Below, piece after piece: positions 17,210-26,423 of a stretch of 62,087 nt of DNA. A program made the translations under genes and the position numbers. The notes beneath the pieces were generated by a model. The model did not search any database, was not told the DNA's origin, and was given only the letters and a program-made list of their open reading frames with translations. Source of the DNA: JAZKBN01 sp040388605 (lineage in GTDB: Bacteria > Bacteroidota > Bacteroidia > Cytophagales > Flexibacteraceae); NCBI GenBank assembly GCA_040388605.1, contig JAZKBN010000017.1:1-62087 (forward strand), written 5' to 3'. Positions within the stretch are counted from its first letter, which is position 1, and every line of letters starts with the position of its first letter.

Positions 17210-18412
17210 CTACTTCACAACCGTAACAGATCCCTGAACCGCATTGCCGTCGGCATAGCGAATCAGCAACAGGTAATAACCTGCAGATACTTCGCCACCG
17301 TTTGTTGTTCTTCCATCCCATACGAAGCTTTCTGAACCCAGGTTCAAAGTAGTCGTAAATATGGATGCGCCGCTTTTGCTTACAATTTTAAGCTCTGTTT
17401 CATTACCTGCTAAAGGAATACTGAGCGTTTCACGAACAGGTGCAAAAGAATATGTATGGGCCTTTGGGCATTTGCGTTCTGATACATCAGTTTCAGGCAG
17501 CGTTGTGCTGCACCCGTTGGCATCTGTTACTGTGATGGTATATGTACCGGGGCCAAGCGCGGTAAATACCGGTTCTGATTGGCTTTTGCCTTTACCGAGT
17601 GAGTAAGTATATGGCGCTTTCCCGCCTTCAACAGATGCGGCATCTATTACAATTTGTCCTGAGGCTTTAACATCGCAACTGGCCTCTGCACGAATGGGGG
17701 CAGAAATATGTATGTTGGCACAGGGTGAACTAAAAACCTGCTCTGTTTGTGTTTTTGGCTTTTCGGCTGATGCCGGCTTTTTAACGGCCTCGTTTTCATT
17801 AATCTTAGCCGGGGCATTTTCTGTTTGTAAAACAGGTTTGGCTGCCTGCTCATTTCCGGCACTTATAGCACCTGTAGCTTGGGTTTCAGGTTTAGCAGAT
17901 ACGCTTTGAGCAGAGATTACAGGCGCTTGCTTTTGCTCCGGAGTCTTTGCAGCTTCCTCGGAATTAACTGGCGTCTGCCGGCTGCTTATAACCTGGCCTG
18001 CTTCTGTTGTCCCGGTATTTTGAGCTGTGGTTATGGTTTTGTTTTCATTAGCCACAACTGTTTGCCCGGTTTTAACAGCAGTAACAGGTTGTTTGCTGCT
18101 CATGTACCAAATGGCAAGGCCGCCTGCTACGAGCATTGCGCCGGCTGAAACAGCTGCATAAATGCCGCGATTCCCGGTAGCAGGGCTTGTTTGGTTCCTG
18201 TAGTTTTGTTCATAGTGCACCTGCATTTTAGCCTTTAAATCTAAAAGTGCCCCGTCGATAACCAGGTTATTGGCGGCTTGGTGCATTTGTGTTTCCTGTG
18301 CAAACGCCGGGTCAGTCGCCATACGCTGCAGGAAATCTGCATGTTCGGCCGGGCTTAGGCTGTTACTCAGGTAACGGTCTATGAGTTCGAATTTGTCGAT
18401 GTCACTCATCAT
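17210..18412 (-). CDS. Membrane anti-sigma-like protein with SprB-like repeat and T9SS/FlgD-like C-terminus
   Basis: A 400-residue single-pass protein with an unusual domain order. Residues 1-80 are a cytosolic helical segment like the N-terminus of anti-sigma factors (DKFELIDRYLSNSLSPAEHA). One membrane helix is at about 83-104. Residues 110-225 form an Ala/Glu/Lys/Gln/Thr-rich linker. Residues 235-305 are one SprB-like repeat (GGKAPYTYSLGKG, then GPGTYTITVTDANGCSTT). Residues 320-400 resemble the FlgD-like or gliding-motility C-terminal domain (FVWDGRTTNGGEVSAGYYLL). Its start overlaps the sigma factor's stop by 4 nt. Seen: domains and coupling. Inferred: it holds the sigma factor at the membrane and senses something outside. 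Confidence 0.75.
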   Translation of the reverse strand: MMSDIDKFELIDRYLSNSLSPAEHADFLQRMATDPAFAQETQMHQAANNLVIDGALLDLKAKMQVHYEQNYRNQTSPATGNRGIYAAVSAGAMLVAGGLAIWYMSSKQPVTAVKTGQTVVANENKTITTAQNTGTTEAGQVISSRQTPVNSEEAAKTPEQKQAPVISAQSVSAKPETQATGAISAGNEQAAKPVLQTENAPAKINENEAVKKPASAEKPKTQTEQVFSSPCANIHISAPIRAEASCDVKASGQIVIDAASVEGGKAPYTYSLGKGKSQSEPVFTALGPGTYTITVTDANGCSTTLPETDVSERKCPKAHTYSFAPVRETLSIPLAGNETELKIVSKSGASIFTTTLNLGSESFVWDGRTTNGGEVSAGYYLLLIRYADGNAVQGSVTVVK

Positions 18413-18993
18413 TTTTTTAGTAGTGCTGCCAGGGACGGATTGTTTTCAATAAGCCCTATCAGGTTTTGCTTACATTTATAATTGCGGGTCTTAGCGCTGT
18501 GCTCATTGCTGAAACCCATTTTTTCGGCTATTTCTTTCATACTCAGCTTTTGAAAAACCGAGTAAACAAGCAGTTCGCGGCAACGTTCGCCGAGCATGCC
18601 CAAGAGATCGTTCACGTTTTTTTCGCGCTCACGGGTAATCATGCCTTCCAGCAGGTTATCGTCAGAAGCGGTTTCATGATGGGCATCGCTGAGTTCGGTT
18701 TGCCTGTTCTTACGTTTTACGTAATTTATGTACAGGTTACGGCTTACGCTGTATATGAAGCCGGCTATTTCGAACTGGGGGTTAAACTTCTCAAGCTTTA
18801 CCTGCTTATAGAAAATAATTACCGCATCCTGGAATATATCGTTTGCCTCATCGGCATCGCCGCTGTTGCTGAGAACAAAGTGACGAACCTTGGGCAATAC
18901 TTTTTTATACAGCCAGGCAATTGCCCGGTTATCATCACCAAGCTTAATAGCCTGTATAATATCGGAATCGGAAAAGCCCTGTTCTTTACTCAT
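18409..18993 (-). CDS. ECF-type RNA polymerase sigma factor
   Basis: A 194-residue sigma-70-family factor of the extracytoplasmic-function type. Region 2 includes DADEANDIFQDAVIIFYKQV and GFIYSVSRNLYINYVKRK. Region 4 includes LLVYSVFQKLSMKEIAEKMG. I start at MSKEQGFSDSD (18993); a longer reading adds 27 residues without similarity. It is followed by its likely membrane regulator with a 4-nt overlap, so the two are translated together. The architecture recalls sigma factors that control cell-envelope or T9SS genes in Bacteroidetes, but the regulon cannot be read from this window. Confidence 0.9.
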   Translation of the reverse strand: MSKEQGFSDSDIIQAIKLGDDNRAIAWLYKKVLPKVRHFVLSNSGDADEANDIFQDAVIIFYKQVKLEKFNPQFEIAGFIYSVSRNLYINYVKRKNRQTELSDAHHETASDDNLLEGMITREREKNVNDLLGMLGERCRELLVYSVFQKLSMKEIAEKMGFSNEHSAKTRNYKCKQNLIGLIENNPSLAALLKK

Positions 18994-19260
18994 TAATTGC
19001 CTGCTTCTGAAAATACTACATTTACTTATACAGTAAGGTAAACTCCTGGGGATGAAATCGCGCTGTATTTTCAAAAATACGCAATAAATAAATCAGGTTA
19101 GCTCTTAAAAGGGGGCATTGGGCAAAGAAAATGGCTGCTTTTATTCATGAGGCAGTCATATTATGCATCATATTTCAGGTTTTTGCATAAAAACTCTATC
19201 TTCAAGCCATTAAACCAACACCGACCCCTTTTTACCAATAGCTATAACAAACATTTCTCA

Positions 19261-21930
19261 ATGAAAATTCTGGAAATCAGGGCCATGCGCGGGCCAAACA
19301 ACTGGTCGGTACGCCGTCATAAGCTCATTGTAATGAAGCTTGACCTTGAGCAGCTTGAAGAACTCCCTACTAATTTAATACCCGGCTTTGCCGATCGCTT
19401 TGAAGCCATGTTCCCCGGTATTTATGAGCACCGCTGTTCAGAAGGTGTACCCGGCGGATTTTTTATGCGCCTGCGTGAAGGTACCTGGATGGGACATGTT
19501 ATTGAGCACATTGCCCTTGAAATACAAACCCTTGCCGGCATGGATATGGGTTTTGGCAGAACCCGCGGAACCGGTACCCCCGGTGTTTACCATGTGGTTT
19601 TTGCCTATATGGAAGAAAAAGCCGGAATTTATGCAGCTAACGCTTCAGTAAGAATTGCCCAGGCTTTGGTTGATGATGTTCCTTATGACCTGGAAAATGA
19701 TTTGCAGGAAATGCGCGAAATTCGTGAAAACGAGCGCCTTGGCCCAAGCACCGGCAGCATTGTGGATGAAGCAGCCCATCGCGGCATTCCGTTTATACGC
19801 CTCAACAGGCATTCATTGGTGCAGCTTGGTTATGGTGTAAACCAAAAGCGCATACAGGCTACCATGGCGAGCACAACAGGCAGCATAGCCGTAGAAATTG
19901 CCTGTGATAAAGAAGAAACCAAAAACCTGCTGTCGGCAGGCAGCATACCGGTAGCATCAGGAGCTATAGTTTACGACGAGGAAGACCTTGAAAACGTAGT
20001 TCGTAAATTCGGATACCCATTGGTGTTAAAGCCGGTTAACGGTAACCATGGCCGTGGCGCCACCATTAACATTACCAATTGGGAAGATGCTAAACGCGCC
20101 CTTGTGGCGGCTCAGGCAATCAGCCGAGGTGTAATTGCAGAGCGCTTTATTACAGGTCATGACTTCCGCCTGCTTGTAATCAATTATAAATTCGTTGCAG
20201 CTGCCCTTCGCACACCGGCCATGGTTACCGGCGATGGTAAGCACAGCATTGAGCAGCTGATAGATATAGTTAACAGTGACCCACGCCGTGGTTACGGGCA
20301 CGAAAAAGTGCTTACTGCCATTAAGGTAGATGCCGCAACCCGTAATATTCTTGAAGAGCAGGGCCTTACACTTGAAGACGTTTTGCCTGCCGGCAAAGAG
20401 CTTTACCTGAAATCGACTGCCAACCTGAGCACCGGAGGAACCAGCACTGATGTAACAGACAGCGTGCATCCGTATAACGTATTTATGGCCGAACGTATCA
20501 GCCGAATTATTGGCCTTGATATTTGCGGTATAGATGTAATGACCAATGATATTACCCTGCCCCTGAACGAAACAGGCGGCGCAGTTTTGGAAGTGAACGC
20601 TGCCCCCGGCTTCAGGATGCACATTGCGCCAACAGGTGGCCTTCCCCGTAACGTGGCAGAACCGGTAATTGACATGCTTTATCCCCCGGGAACACCCTCT
20701 CGCATTCCTATAATTGCCATTACCGGCACCAACGGAAAAACCACCACTACCCGTTTAACTGCGCACCTTGCCAAAAACGCAGGTTATAAAGTAGGCTTCA
20801 CAACTACCGATGGTATTTACCTGCAAAATACCCTGGTAGAAAAAGGAGATTGCACGGGCCCCAAAAGCGCGGAATTTGTTCTGAAAGATCCTACAGTAGA
20901 CTTTGCGGTTCTTGAATGCGCACGCGGCGGTATTTTGCGCAGCGGCCTTGGCTTCACCAAGTGCGATATTGGTATTGTAACCAATATTGCCCCTGACCAC
21001 CTCGGTTTGAAAGATATTCATACCGTTGAAGATATGGCCCGTGTTAAAGCCGTGGTTGTTGAAAGCGTTGCCGAAGAAGGTCACGCCATTCTTAACGCCG
21101 ACGATGACCTGGTTTTCAACATGCGCGAAGGGCTTGAATGCAATATTGCCCTGTTCAGCATGGATGAAAACAACCCCCGCATTCGTGAGCATTGCAATGC
21201 CGGGGGCCTGGCTGCCATTGCCGAAAACGGTTACATTACCATTTGTAAAGGCAATTGGAAAATTCGCATTGCTAAAATTGTGAATGTGCCATTAACCTTC
21301 GGGGGCAAAGCCCTGTTCATGATCCAGAACATTTTACCTTCGGTGCTGGCCGGCTTTATTCGCGGCTTTAAAACAGAGGATATTCGTGTGGCGCTTGAAA
21401 CCTTTATACCATCGCCGGTACAAACACCGGGGCGTATGAATATTTTCAATTTCCAGCGTTTTACCGTAATGATAGATTATGCGCACAACACTGCAGGCCT
21501 GCAGGCGCTCGGTAAGTTTATGGAGCGTGTTGAGAGCACATGGAAAGTAGGCATAATTACAGGTGTGGGAGACAGGCGTAACGAAGACATTATGTCCCTG
21601 GGCGCGCTTGCTGCAGAAATTTTCGATGAGCTTATAGTTCGCCAGGATAAGCACCTCCGTGGCCGTACCGATAAGGAGATTGTAGACCTCCTGCTTGCAG
21701 GTATCAGCAGCACCGACCCGGGCAAGCCGGTTAAAGTAATTTATAACGAGCTTGAAGCTATTGAATACGCTATTAAAAATGCAAAAGACGGCGCTTTCAT
21801 TACCATCTGTTCCGATGTGGTTGCAGAAGCCGTAGACAAGGTACTTGAGCTAAAGGAAGCCGAAACTAAGGTGGTTATCAACAGGGAAGACATTCCAAAC
21901 CAAAGGGTGTTTTCAGGTCAGCCCGGCTGA
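19261..21930 (+). CDS. cphA: Cyanophycin synthetase
   Basis: An 889-residue enzyme that polymerises aspartate and arginine into cyanophycin, an ATP-dependent nitrogen store. The N-terminus starts MKILEIRAMRGPNNWSV, the family's usual beginning; I chose this start over the one 38 codons upstream for that reason. Residues 210-470 form the ATP-grasp domain (YPLVLKPVNGNHGRGATINI). Residues 485-880 form the Mur-ligase domain with P-loop GTNGKTTTTRL near 489. Length is as expected. In other Bacteroidetes a cyanophycinase gene is often adjacent; none is here. A clear terminator follows. Confidence 0.92.
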   Translation: MKILEIRAMRGPNNWSVRRHKLIVMKLDLEQLEELPTNLIPGFADRFEAMFPGIYEHRCSEGVPGGFFMRLREGTWMGHVIEHIALEIQTLAGMDMGFGRTRGTGTPGVYHVVFAYMEEKAGIYAANASVRIAQALVDDVPYDLENDLQEMREIRENERLGPSTGSIVDEAAHRGIPFIRLNRHSLVQLGYGVNQKRIQATMASTTGSIAVEIACDKEETKNLLSAGSIPVASGAIVYDEEDLENVVRKFGYPLVLKPVNGNHGRGATINITNWEDAKRALVAAQAISRGVIAERFITGHDFRLLVINYKFVAAALRTPAMVTGDGKHSIEQLIDIVNSDPRRGYGHEKVLTAIKVDAATRNILEEQGLTLEDVLPAGKELYLKSTANLSTGGTSTDVTDSVHPYNVFMAERISRIIGLDICGIDVMTNDITLPLNETGGAVLEVNAAPGFRMHIAPTGGLPRNVAEPVIDMLYPPGTPSRIPIIAITGTNGKTTTTRLTAHLAKNAGYKVGFTTTDGIYLQNTLVEKGDCTGPKSAEFVLKDPTVDFAVLECARGGILRSGLGFTKCDIGIVTNIAPDHLGLKDIHTVEDMARVKAVVVESVAEEGHAILNADDDLVFNMREGLECNIALFSMDENNPRIREHCNAGGLAAIAENGYITICKGNWKIRIAKIVNVPLTFGGKALFMIQNILPSVLAGFIRGFKTEDIRVALETFIPSPVQTPGRMNIFNFQRFTVMIDYAHNTAGLQALGKFMERVESTWKVGIITGVGDRRNEDIMSLGALAAEIFDELIVRQDKHLRGRTDKEIVDLLLAGISSTDPGKPVKVIYNELEAIEYAIKNAKDGAFITICSDVVAEAVDKVLELKEAETKVVINREDIPNQRVFSGQPG

Positions 21931-22001
21931 TTTGGTAAGCAGGCTTAAAACAGCCACGGCTGCAGCGGGGATAAAAATCCCTTCATCAATTAAATAACCA
22001 G

Positions 22002-22036
22002 GGCGATTGAAAGTTTACAGCTTTCAATCGCCTTAT
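22002..22036 (+). terminator. Terminator of cphA
   Basis: GGCGATTGAAAG (22002-22013) pairs perfectly with CTTTCAATCGCC (22021-22032), loop of 7 nt, then TTATTTT. Confidence 0.85.
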
Positions 22037-22056
22037 TTTCAATAGCAATACACCAG

Positions 22057-22917
22057 ATGGATAATTTTAATGTAGCGGTTTTGGGTGCAGGTACTATGGG
22101 TAGCGGCATAGCGCAGGTTTGTGCCATGTCCGGCTACAGCGTTGTGCTTTACGATACCTCAGAAGCTGCCCTTGCCGGTGCCGAATCAACAATTACGGCA
22201 TCAATAAGCAAGCTTGAAGCATCAGGTAAAATAGTTAGCAAACAGGCTGCCTTTGCCCGAACAGCCATTACGTTCTCTACAGATAAAAAGGACCTGATGG
22301 CTGATATTGTAATTGAAGCCATTATTGAACGCGCCGAAATAAAACAGGCTGTATTAACGGAAATTCAGCTTGCGAACGGACCTGAAACTATAGTTGCTTC
22401 CAATACTTCATCATTAAGCATAACACAAATAGCATCAGCCCTGCCCTACCCTGATCGCTTTGCAGGATTGCATTTCTTTAATCCGGCAGTGCTGATGCAA
22501 TTGGTGGAAATATCTTCCGGAGCTGCAACATCTTCGGAAACGATAAATAAGTTGCATGCATTTACAGAAAGCTTAAATAAAAAGCCTGTTCATTGTAAAG
22601 AAAGCCCGGGCTTTATTGTAAACCGTGTGGCAAGGCCTTTTTATACCGAATCTCTTAAACTGCTTGAAGAGCAGGTTGCCGACATTGAAACACTGGATAA
22701 GCTGGCCGAAGGAATCGGGTTTAAAATGGGCCCTTTCAGGCTTATGGACCTGATTGGCAGCGATATTAATTTCGCCGTAACCTCATCGCTTTACAGCGCC
22801 TTTTTCCAGGAACCAAGGTTCAGGCCAAGCAGGATTCAGCAGCAAAAGGTAATGGCCGGTCATTTGGGCCGTAAAGCAGGCAAAGGTTTTTATGATTATT
22901 CAACGGGCAAACCGTAA
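22057..22917 (+). CDS. 3-hydroxyacyl-CoA dehydrogenase (3-hydroxybutyryl-CoA type)
   Basis: A 286-residue NAD(P)-dependent dehydrogenase acting on short 3-hydroxyacyl-CoA esters. The Rossmann motif GAGTMGSGIAQ is at residues 9-19. The catalytic histidine lies in GLHFFNPAVLMQLVEI, and the C-terminal helical domain starts near ESPGFIVNRV. Length fits the stand-alone PaaH/Hbd group rather than the fused beta-oxidation subunit. The following permease gene begins 9 nt after the stop. The pathway role (butanoate metabolism or phenylacetate breakdown) is not fixed by neighbours. Confidence 0.9.
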   Translation: MDNFNVAVLGAGTMGSGIAQVCAMSGYSVVLYDTSEAALAGAESTITASISKLEASGKIVSKQAAFARTAITFSTDKKDLMADIVIEAIIERAEIKQAVLTEIQLANGPETIVASNTSSLSITQIASALPYPDRFAGLHFFNPAVLMQLVEISSGAATSSETINKLHAFTESLNKKPVHCKESPGFIVNRVARPFYTESLKLLEEQVADIETLDKLAEGIGFKMGPFRLMDLIGSDINFAVTSSLYSAFFQEPRFRPSRIQQQKVMAGHLGRKAGKGFYDYSTGKP

Positions 22918-22926
22918 TTTCGGGCA

Positions 22927-23937
22927 ATGTCTGTCCGCTTGCCTGTTTTTTGCTTAGTAATGCTTGTGCTCAGCGCTGTGCTTTGCTATACATCTCTGCG
23001 AACCGGCAGTTTCAATGTTTCGCATGAAACATTAATGCAGGCAATATTCAATTACAACCCTTCAGAACCGGAGCATATTGCGGTGCACGAGCTGCGCCTG
23101 CCACGTATGCTTATGGCATTATTGGCAGGGGCTGCTCTTGCCTTCAGCGGTTATTTAATGCAGGTATTGGTTAGCAACCCGCTTGCCGATCCTTATACCC
23201 TCGGTACAGCTTCGGGTGCCGCATTAGGCGCTAATATAGCCTTTGGCGGCTTGGTTCCGGTTTTTATCGGAGGCTTGTTTATGCCGCCGTTTTTTGCTTT
23301 CATCGGGGCCATTATAAGTACAACCATAGTAATGCTGCTTGCAAAAAGATCCGGAGGTACTGATACCGGCAGGCTTTTGCTCGGCGGAATTGCAGTGAGC
23401 GCATTGCTTAACTCATTGCTCAGCCTGCTCACCTTCATGAGCGATTCCGAAGGTAAATTACGCACCCTCATTTTTTGGCTCATGGGCAGCTTCGACAGGG
23501 CTCAATGGGCACATTTGCCGGTAGTGGCCGGTTTGTTAATTCCTTTACTTATTATTTTCACCTTACTTCATAAGCACCTGACATTAATGCTGCTTGGCGA
23601 AGACAGGGCAAGATTATTGGGCCTAAACCTGAAAAACCTCCAGCTTATTATACTTGCCGGGGCGGCATTGGCAACAGCTGTAACCGTTTCGGTAGCAGGC
23701 GTTATTGGTTTTGCAGGCTTATTGGTTCCTCATGCTGTAAGGGGCATGTTCGGGGTAAGCGGAAGGTGGAATTTAATGCTTTCGGCCTGGCTGGGCGGGC
23801 TTTTTATGGTAGGCGCAGATACCCTTGCAAGAATGGTTTTCCCGCCTGCCGGAATACCTGTAGGTATAGTTACTTCCTTCGCGGGAATACCTTTCTTCGT
23901 ATATTTGCTCTGGCACAGAAGCTACAGATTTAATTGA
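22927..23937 (+). CDS. FecCD/BtuC-family ABC transporter permease
   Basis: A 336-residue inner-membrane permease with about 10 membrane helices, of the family importing iron-siderophores, heme or cobalamin. Typical segments are ELRLPRMLMALLAGAALAFSG near residues 55-75 and AGVIGFAGLLVPHAVRG near 258. The ATPase and the substrate-binding protein normally encoded next to it are missing. It is squeezed between hydroxyacyl-CoA dehydrogenase and a pterin synthase, so its substrate cannot be inferred from context. Confidence 0.88.
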   Translation: MSVRLPVFCLVMLVLSAVLCYTSLRTGSFNVSHETLMQAIFNYNPSEPEHIAVHELRLPRMLMALLAGAALAFSGYLMQVLVSNPLADPYTLGTASGAALGANIAFGGLVPVFIGGLFMPPFFAFIGAIISTTIVMLLAKRSGGTDTGRLLLGGIAVSALLNSLLSLLTFMSDSEGKLRTLIFWLMGSFDRAQWAHLPVVAGLLIPLLIIFTLLHKHLTLMLLGEDRARLLGLNLKNLQLIILAGAALATAVTVSVAGVIGFAGLLVPHAVRGMFGVSGRWNLMLSAWLGGLFMVGADTLARMVFPPAGIPVGIVTSFAGIPFFVYLLWHRSYRFN

Positions 23938-23940
23938 TTG

Positions 23941-24357
23941 ATGGTACTGGTAAGCAGAAAAGAGCATTTTAACGCCGCGCACAAGCTATATAACCCGGCA
24001 TGGACAGAGGAAAAAAACACCGAGGTGTTCGGCCCCTGCGCCAATCAAAACTGGCATGGTCATAATTTTGAACTCATAACAACGGTATCCGGTAATCCTG
24101 ACCCTGATACAGGCTTTGTTATTGACCTCAAAAAGCTGAGCACATTAATCAGGAACCTTATAATTGATAAGCTTGATCATAAAAACCTGAATGTGGATGT
24201 AGATTTTATGCAGGGAAAAATGGCCAGCTGCGAGATTTTGGTAATCGAAATCTGGAATATTTTAGCTCCTGCCATCAGCCAAATAGCCCCGAATGCAAAG
24301 CTGCACCGCCTTAAGCTGTATGAAACACCCCGCAATTACGTGGAGTATTTCGGCTGA
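23941..24357 (+). CDS. 6-pyruvoyl-tetrahydropterin synthase family protein
   Basis: A 138-residue member of the 6-pyruvoyl-tetrahydropterin synthase (PTPS)/QueD family. Zinc histidines are in EHFNAAHKLYNP and NWHGHNFEL, and the catalytic cysteine is in EVFGPCANQ. The segments PDTGFVIDLKKL and KLDHKNLNVDV match animal PTPS closely in pattern. PTPS makes the precursor of tetrahydrobiopterin; QueD works in queuosine synthesis. The gene 190 nt downstream is a pterin-dependent phenylalanine hydroxylase, which favours the biopterin role. I use ATG 23941, 3 nt after the permease stop; an in-frame TTG precedes it. Confidence 0.8.
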   Translation: MVLVSRKEHFNAAHKLYNPAWTEEKNTEVFGPCANQNWHGHNFELITTVSGNPDPDTGFVIDLKKLSTLIRNLIIDKLDHKNLNVDVDFMQGKMASCEILVIEIWNILAPAISQIAPNAKLHRLKLYETPRNYVEYFG

Positions 24358-24546
24358 GACCGGTTTTTTATTAGCTTTATAGAAATATACTTTGAACAGA
24401 TAAGAACAAAATTCATTCTTTTCAAATACCGGTTAAAGTACCATTCGAAAAAACAATTTTTAGCCCTGGTATTAGGATACGCCTGGTTAATATGCCGGGC
24501 AGTAACCAATAAGTACCCGTAATTAAGCACAACCCGAAAACCAATA

Positions 24547-25296
24547 ATGCAGCAGCAATACGATAATTACACAGCTGAATCTTTCGAGGTATGGAAGCTG
24601 CTTTTCACAAGGCAGATGGAAAACCTGAAGACCATGGCAGACCCTGCCTTCCTTACAGGTTTGGAGCGCATACATTTTACCGAAGATCGCATACCCGAAT
24701 TCAATGCTCTAAATGTAGCTTTAGCCAACATTACAGGCTGGCAGGTAGAAGCAGTTCCGGGCATTGTGCCCGATGATTATTTCTTTAAGCTTCTTTCAGA
24801 GAAAAAATTCCCCTGCTCTACCTGGCTGCGCAACATGGCCCAGCTTGATTACCTGGAAGAGCCCGATATGTTTCATGATGTATTCGGGCATGTGCCCCTG
24901 CTCACCGATCCTGATTATTGCGGTTTCCTGCATGGCCTGAGTCAAATAGCCCGCAAGCACATTAATGACCCCTACGCCATTGACCTGCTGAGCCGCATTT
25001 ACTGGTACACCATTGAATTCGGTCTTATTGATTTCGGCAGCGGTCCGCATATTTACGGGGCAGGCATAATCAGCAGTAAAGGCGAAACCCCGTACTCTTT
25101 GAGCAATGCCGTGCCCAAGCGCCCGTTCAGCGTTGAGGCTGTTATGCGCACTACTTACATAAAAGAAAAATTCCAGGAGCTGTATTATGTAATTAATGAT
25201 TACGCCCAGCTTTATGGCAGCCTGCCCGCCATTGAGGCAGAGCTTGAAAAAATGCTTACCGATAAAGCAGCGGAAACCGTTGCCAACACCAAATAA
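24547..25296 (+). CDS. phhA: Phenylalanine 4-monooxygenase
   Basis: A 249-residue monomeric aromatic amino acid hydroxylase converting phenylalanine to tyrosine with tetrahydropterin and O2. The iron triad is visible: H110 and H115 in MFHDVFGHVPLL and E157 in WYTIEFGL. The surrounding LLTDPDYCGFLHG and PHIYGAGIISSKGE are family-conserved. There is no N-terminal regulatory ACT domain, as in other bacterial forms. The upstream PTPS-family gene may provide the cofactor. lpxB starts immediately after its stop. Confidence 0.93.
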   Translation: MQQQYDNYTAESFEVWKLLFTRQMENLKTMADPAFLTGLERIHFTEDRIPEFNALNVALANITGWQVEAVPGIVPDDYFFKLLSEKKFPCSTWLRNMAQLDYLEEPDMFHDVFGHVPLLTDPDYCGFLHGLSQIARKHINDPYAIDLLSRIYWYTIEFGLIDFGSGPHIYGAGIISSKGETPYSLSNAVPKRPFSVEAVMRTTYIKEKFQELYYVINDYAQLYGSLPAIEAELEKMLTDKAAETVANTK

Positions 25297-26412
25297 GTGA
25301 AATACTACCTTATAGCCGGGGAAAGATCCGGTGATTTACACGCCGCCAACCTGATGCGGGCGCTAAAGCTTGAAGACCCCAATGCCGAGTTTCGCTTTTG
25401 GGGCGGAGAGTACATGCAGGAAGTGGCCGGCCAAAAACCGGTGCGCCATTACCAGGATCTCAGTTTTATGGGCTTCCTTGAAGTTGCCCAAAACCTGGGT
25501 ACCATCAGGCGCGCATTAAAGCAGTGCAAAGCCGATATTCTTGCCAACCGACCTGATGTGGTTATTCTTGTGGATTATGCAGGCTTCAATATGCGCATCG
25601 CATCTTTTGCAAAAGAAGAAGGCATTAAAACCTTTTACTACATATCGCCCAAAATATGGGCCTGGAACACGGGCAGGGTACATAAAATAAATAAGGTGGT
25701 AGATAAAATGTTTGTAACACTGCCTTTTGAAAAAGACTTTTACAAACGTTTTGGTTACGAGGTTGACTATGTAGGCAACCCCGTGAACGATGCAATTGCC
25801 GCCTTTACACCCAATCCTGATTTCCGTAAAGACAACAACCTGGGCGATAAGCAAATAATTGCCGTTTTACCCGGAAGCCGTAAACAGGAAGTGGAGCACA
25901 TGCTGCATTTCATGGTAAGCATTATTCCGCCTTACCTGAACGATTACCTGTTTGTGATCGCGGCCACGCCCAACCTCCCGGCTAAGTATTACCAAAGCTT
26001 CCGCAGGCACGATTGTATTCGCATTGTAACAGATCAGACTTATGATCTGTTATCTAATGCCCGCGCTGCCCTTGTAACCAGCGGAACAGCCACACTTGAA
26101 ACAGCGCTGTTTAATATTCCGCAAGTGGTTTGCTATAAAACCAGCGAGGTATCTTATCTTATTTCAAAAGCCGTAATTAAGATTAAATGGATATCGTTGG
26201 TAAATCTTATTGCCAACCGAAAAGTTGTAACTGAGCTTATACAATCTGATTTTAACCCTTCGAACCTGATGAAAGAGCTTGATAAAGTTCTGTTCGACGG
26301 CCCTTTCCGAGATACCCAGCTTGATGCCTATAAAGAAATTAAGCAAGCAATTGGTGAAGCCGGCGCAGGCGCAAAAGCAGCTAAACTGATGGTTAATTAC
26401 CTGAAAGGCTGA
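25297..26412 (+). CDS. lpxB: Lipid-A-disaccharide synthase
   Basis: A 371-residue GT19 glycosyltransferase joining UDP-2,3-diacylglucosamine and lipid X in lipid A synthesis, peripheral to the inner membrane. Conserved segments are GERSGDLHAANLMRAL at the N-terminus, DYAGFNMRIA, YYISPKIWAWNTGRV, VDYVGNP and LPGSRKQEVEHML. The start is GTG directly after the phhA stop. Its association with phhA and menE looks like an operon of convenience rather than a pathway. Confidence 0.95.
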   Translation: MKYYLIAGERSGDLHAANLMRALKLEDPNAEFRFWGGEYMQEVAGQKPVRHYQDLSFMGFLEVAQNLGTIRRALKQCKADILANRPDVVILVDYAGFNMRIASFAKEEGIKTFYYISPKIWAWNTGRVHKINKVVDKMFVTLPFEKDFYKRFGYEVDYVGNPVNDAIAAFTPNPDFRKDNNLGDKQIIAVLPGSRKQEVEHMLHFMVSIIPPYLNDYLFVIAATPNLPAKYYQSFRRHDCIRIVTDQTYDLLSNARAALVTSGTATLETALFNIPQVVCYKTSEVSYLISKAVIKIKWISLVNLIANRKVVTELIQSDFNPSNLMKELDKVLFDGPFRDTQLDAYKEIKQAIGEAGAGAKAAKLMVNYLKG

Positions 26413-26423
26413 GTTAAAAAGGG

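Noticed and set aside
17120..17335. 71-codon plus-strand frame with a hydrophobic stretch
   Set aside because: Crosses the terminator and the 3' end of the anti-sigma gene; its hydrophobic part is the hairpin region.
18466..18996. 176-codon plus-strand frame opposite the ECF sigma gene
   Set aside because: Mirror of the sigma factor reading frame; no recognisable features.
20026..20622. 198-codon minus-strand frame inside cphA
   Set aside because: Antisense to conserved ATP-grasp sequence; Cys/His-rich composition typical of a shadow frame.
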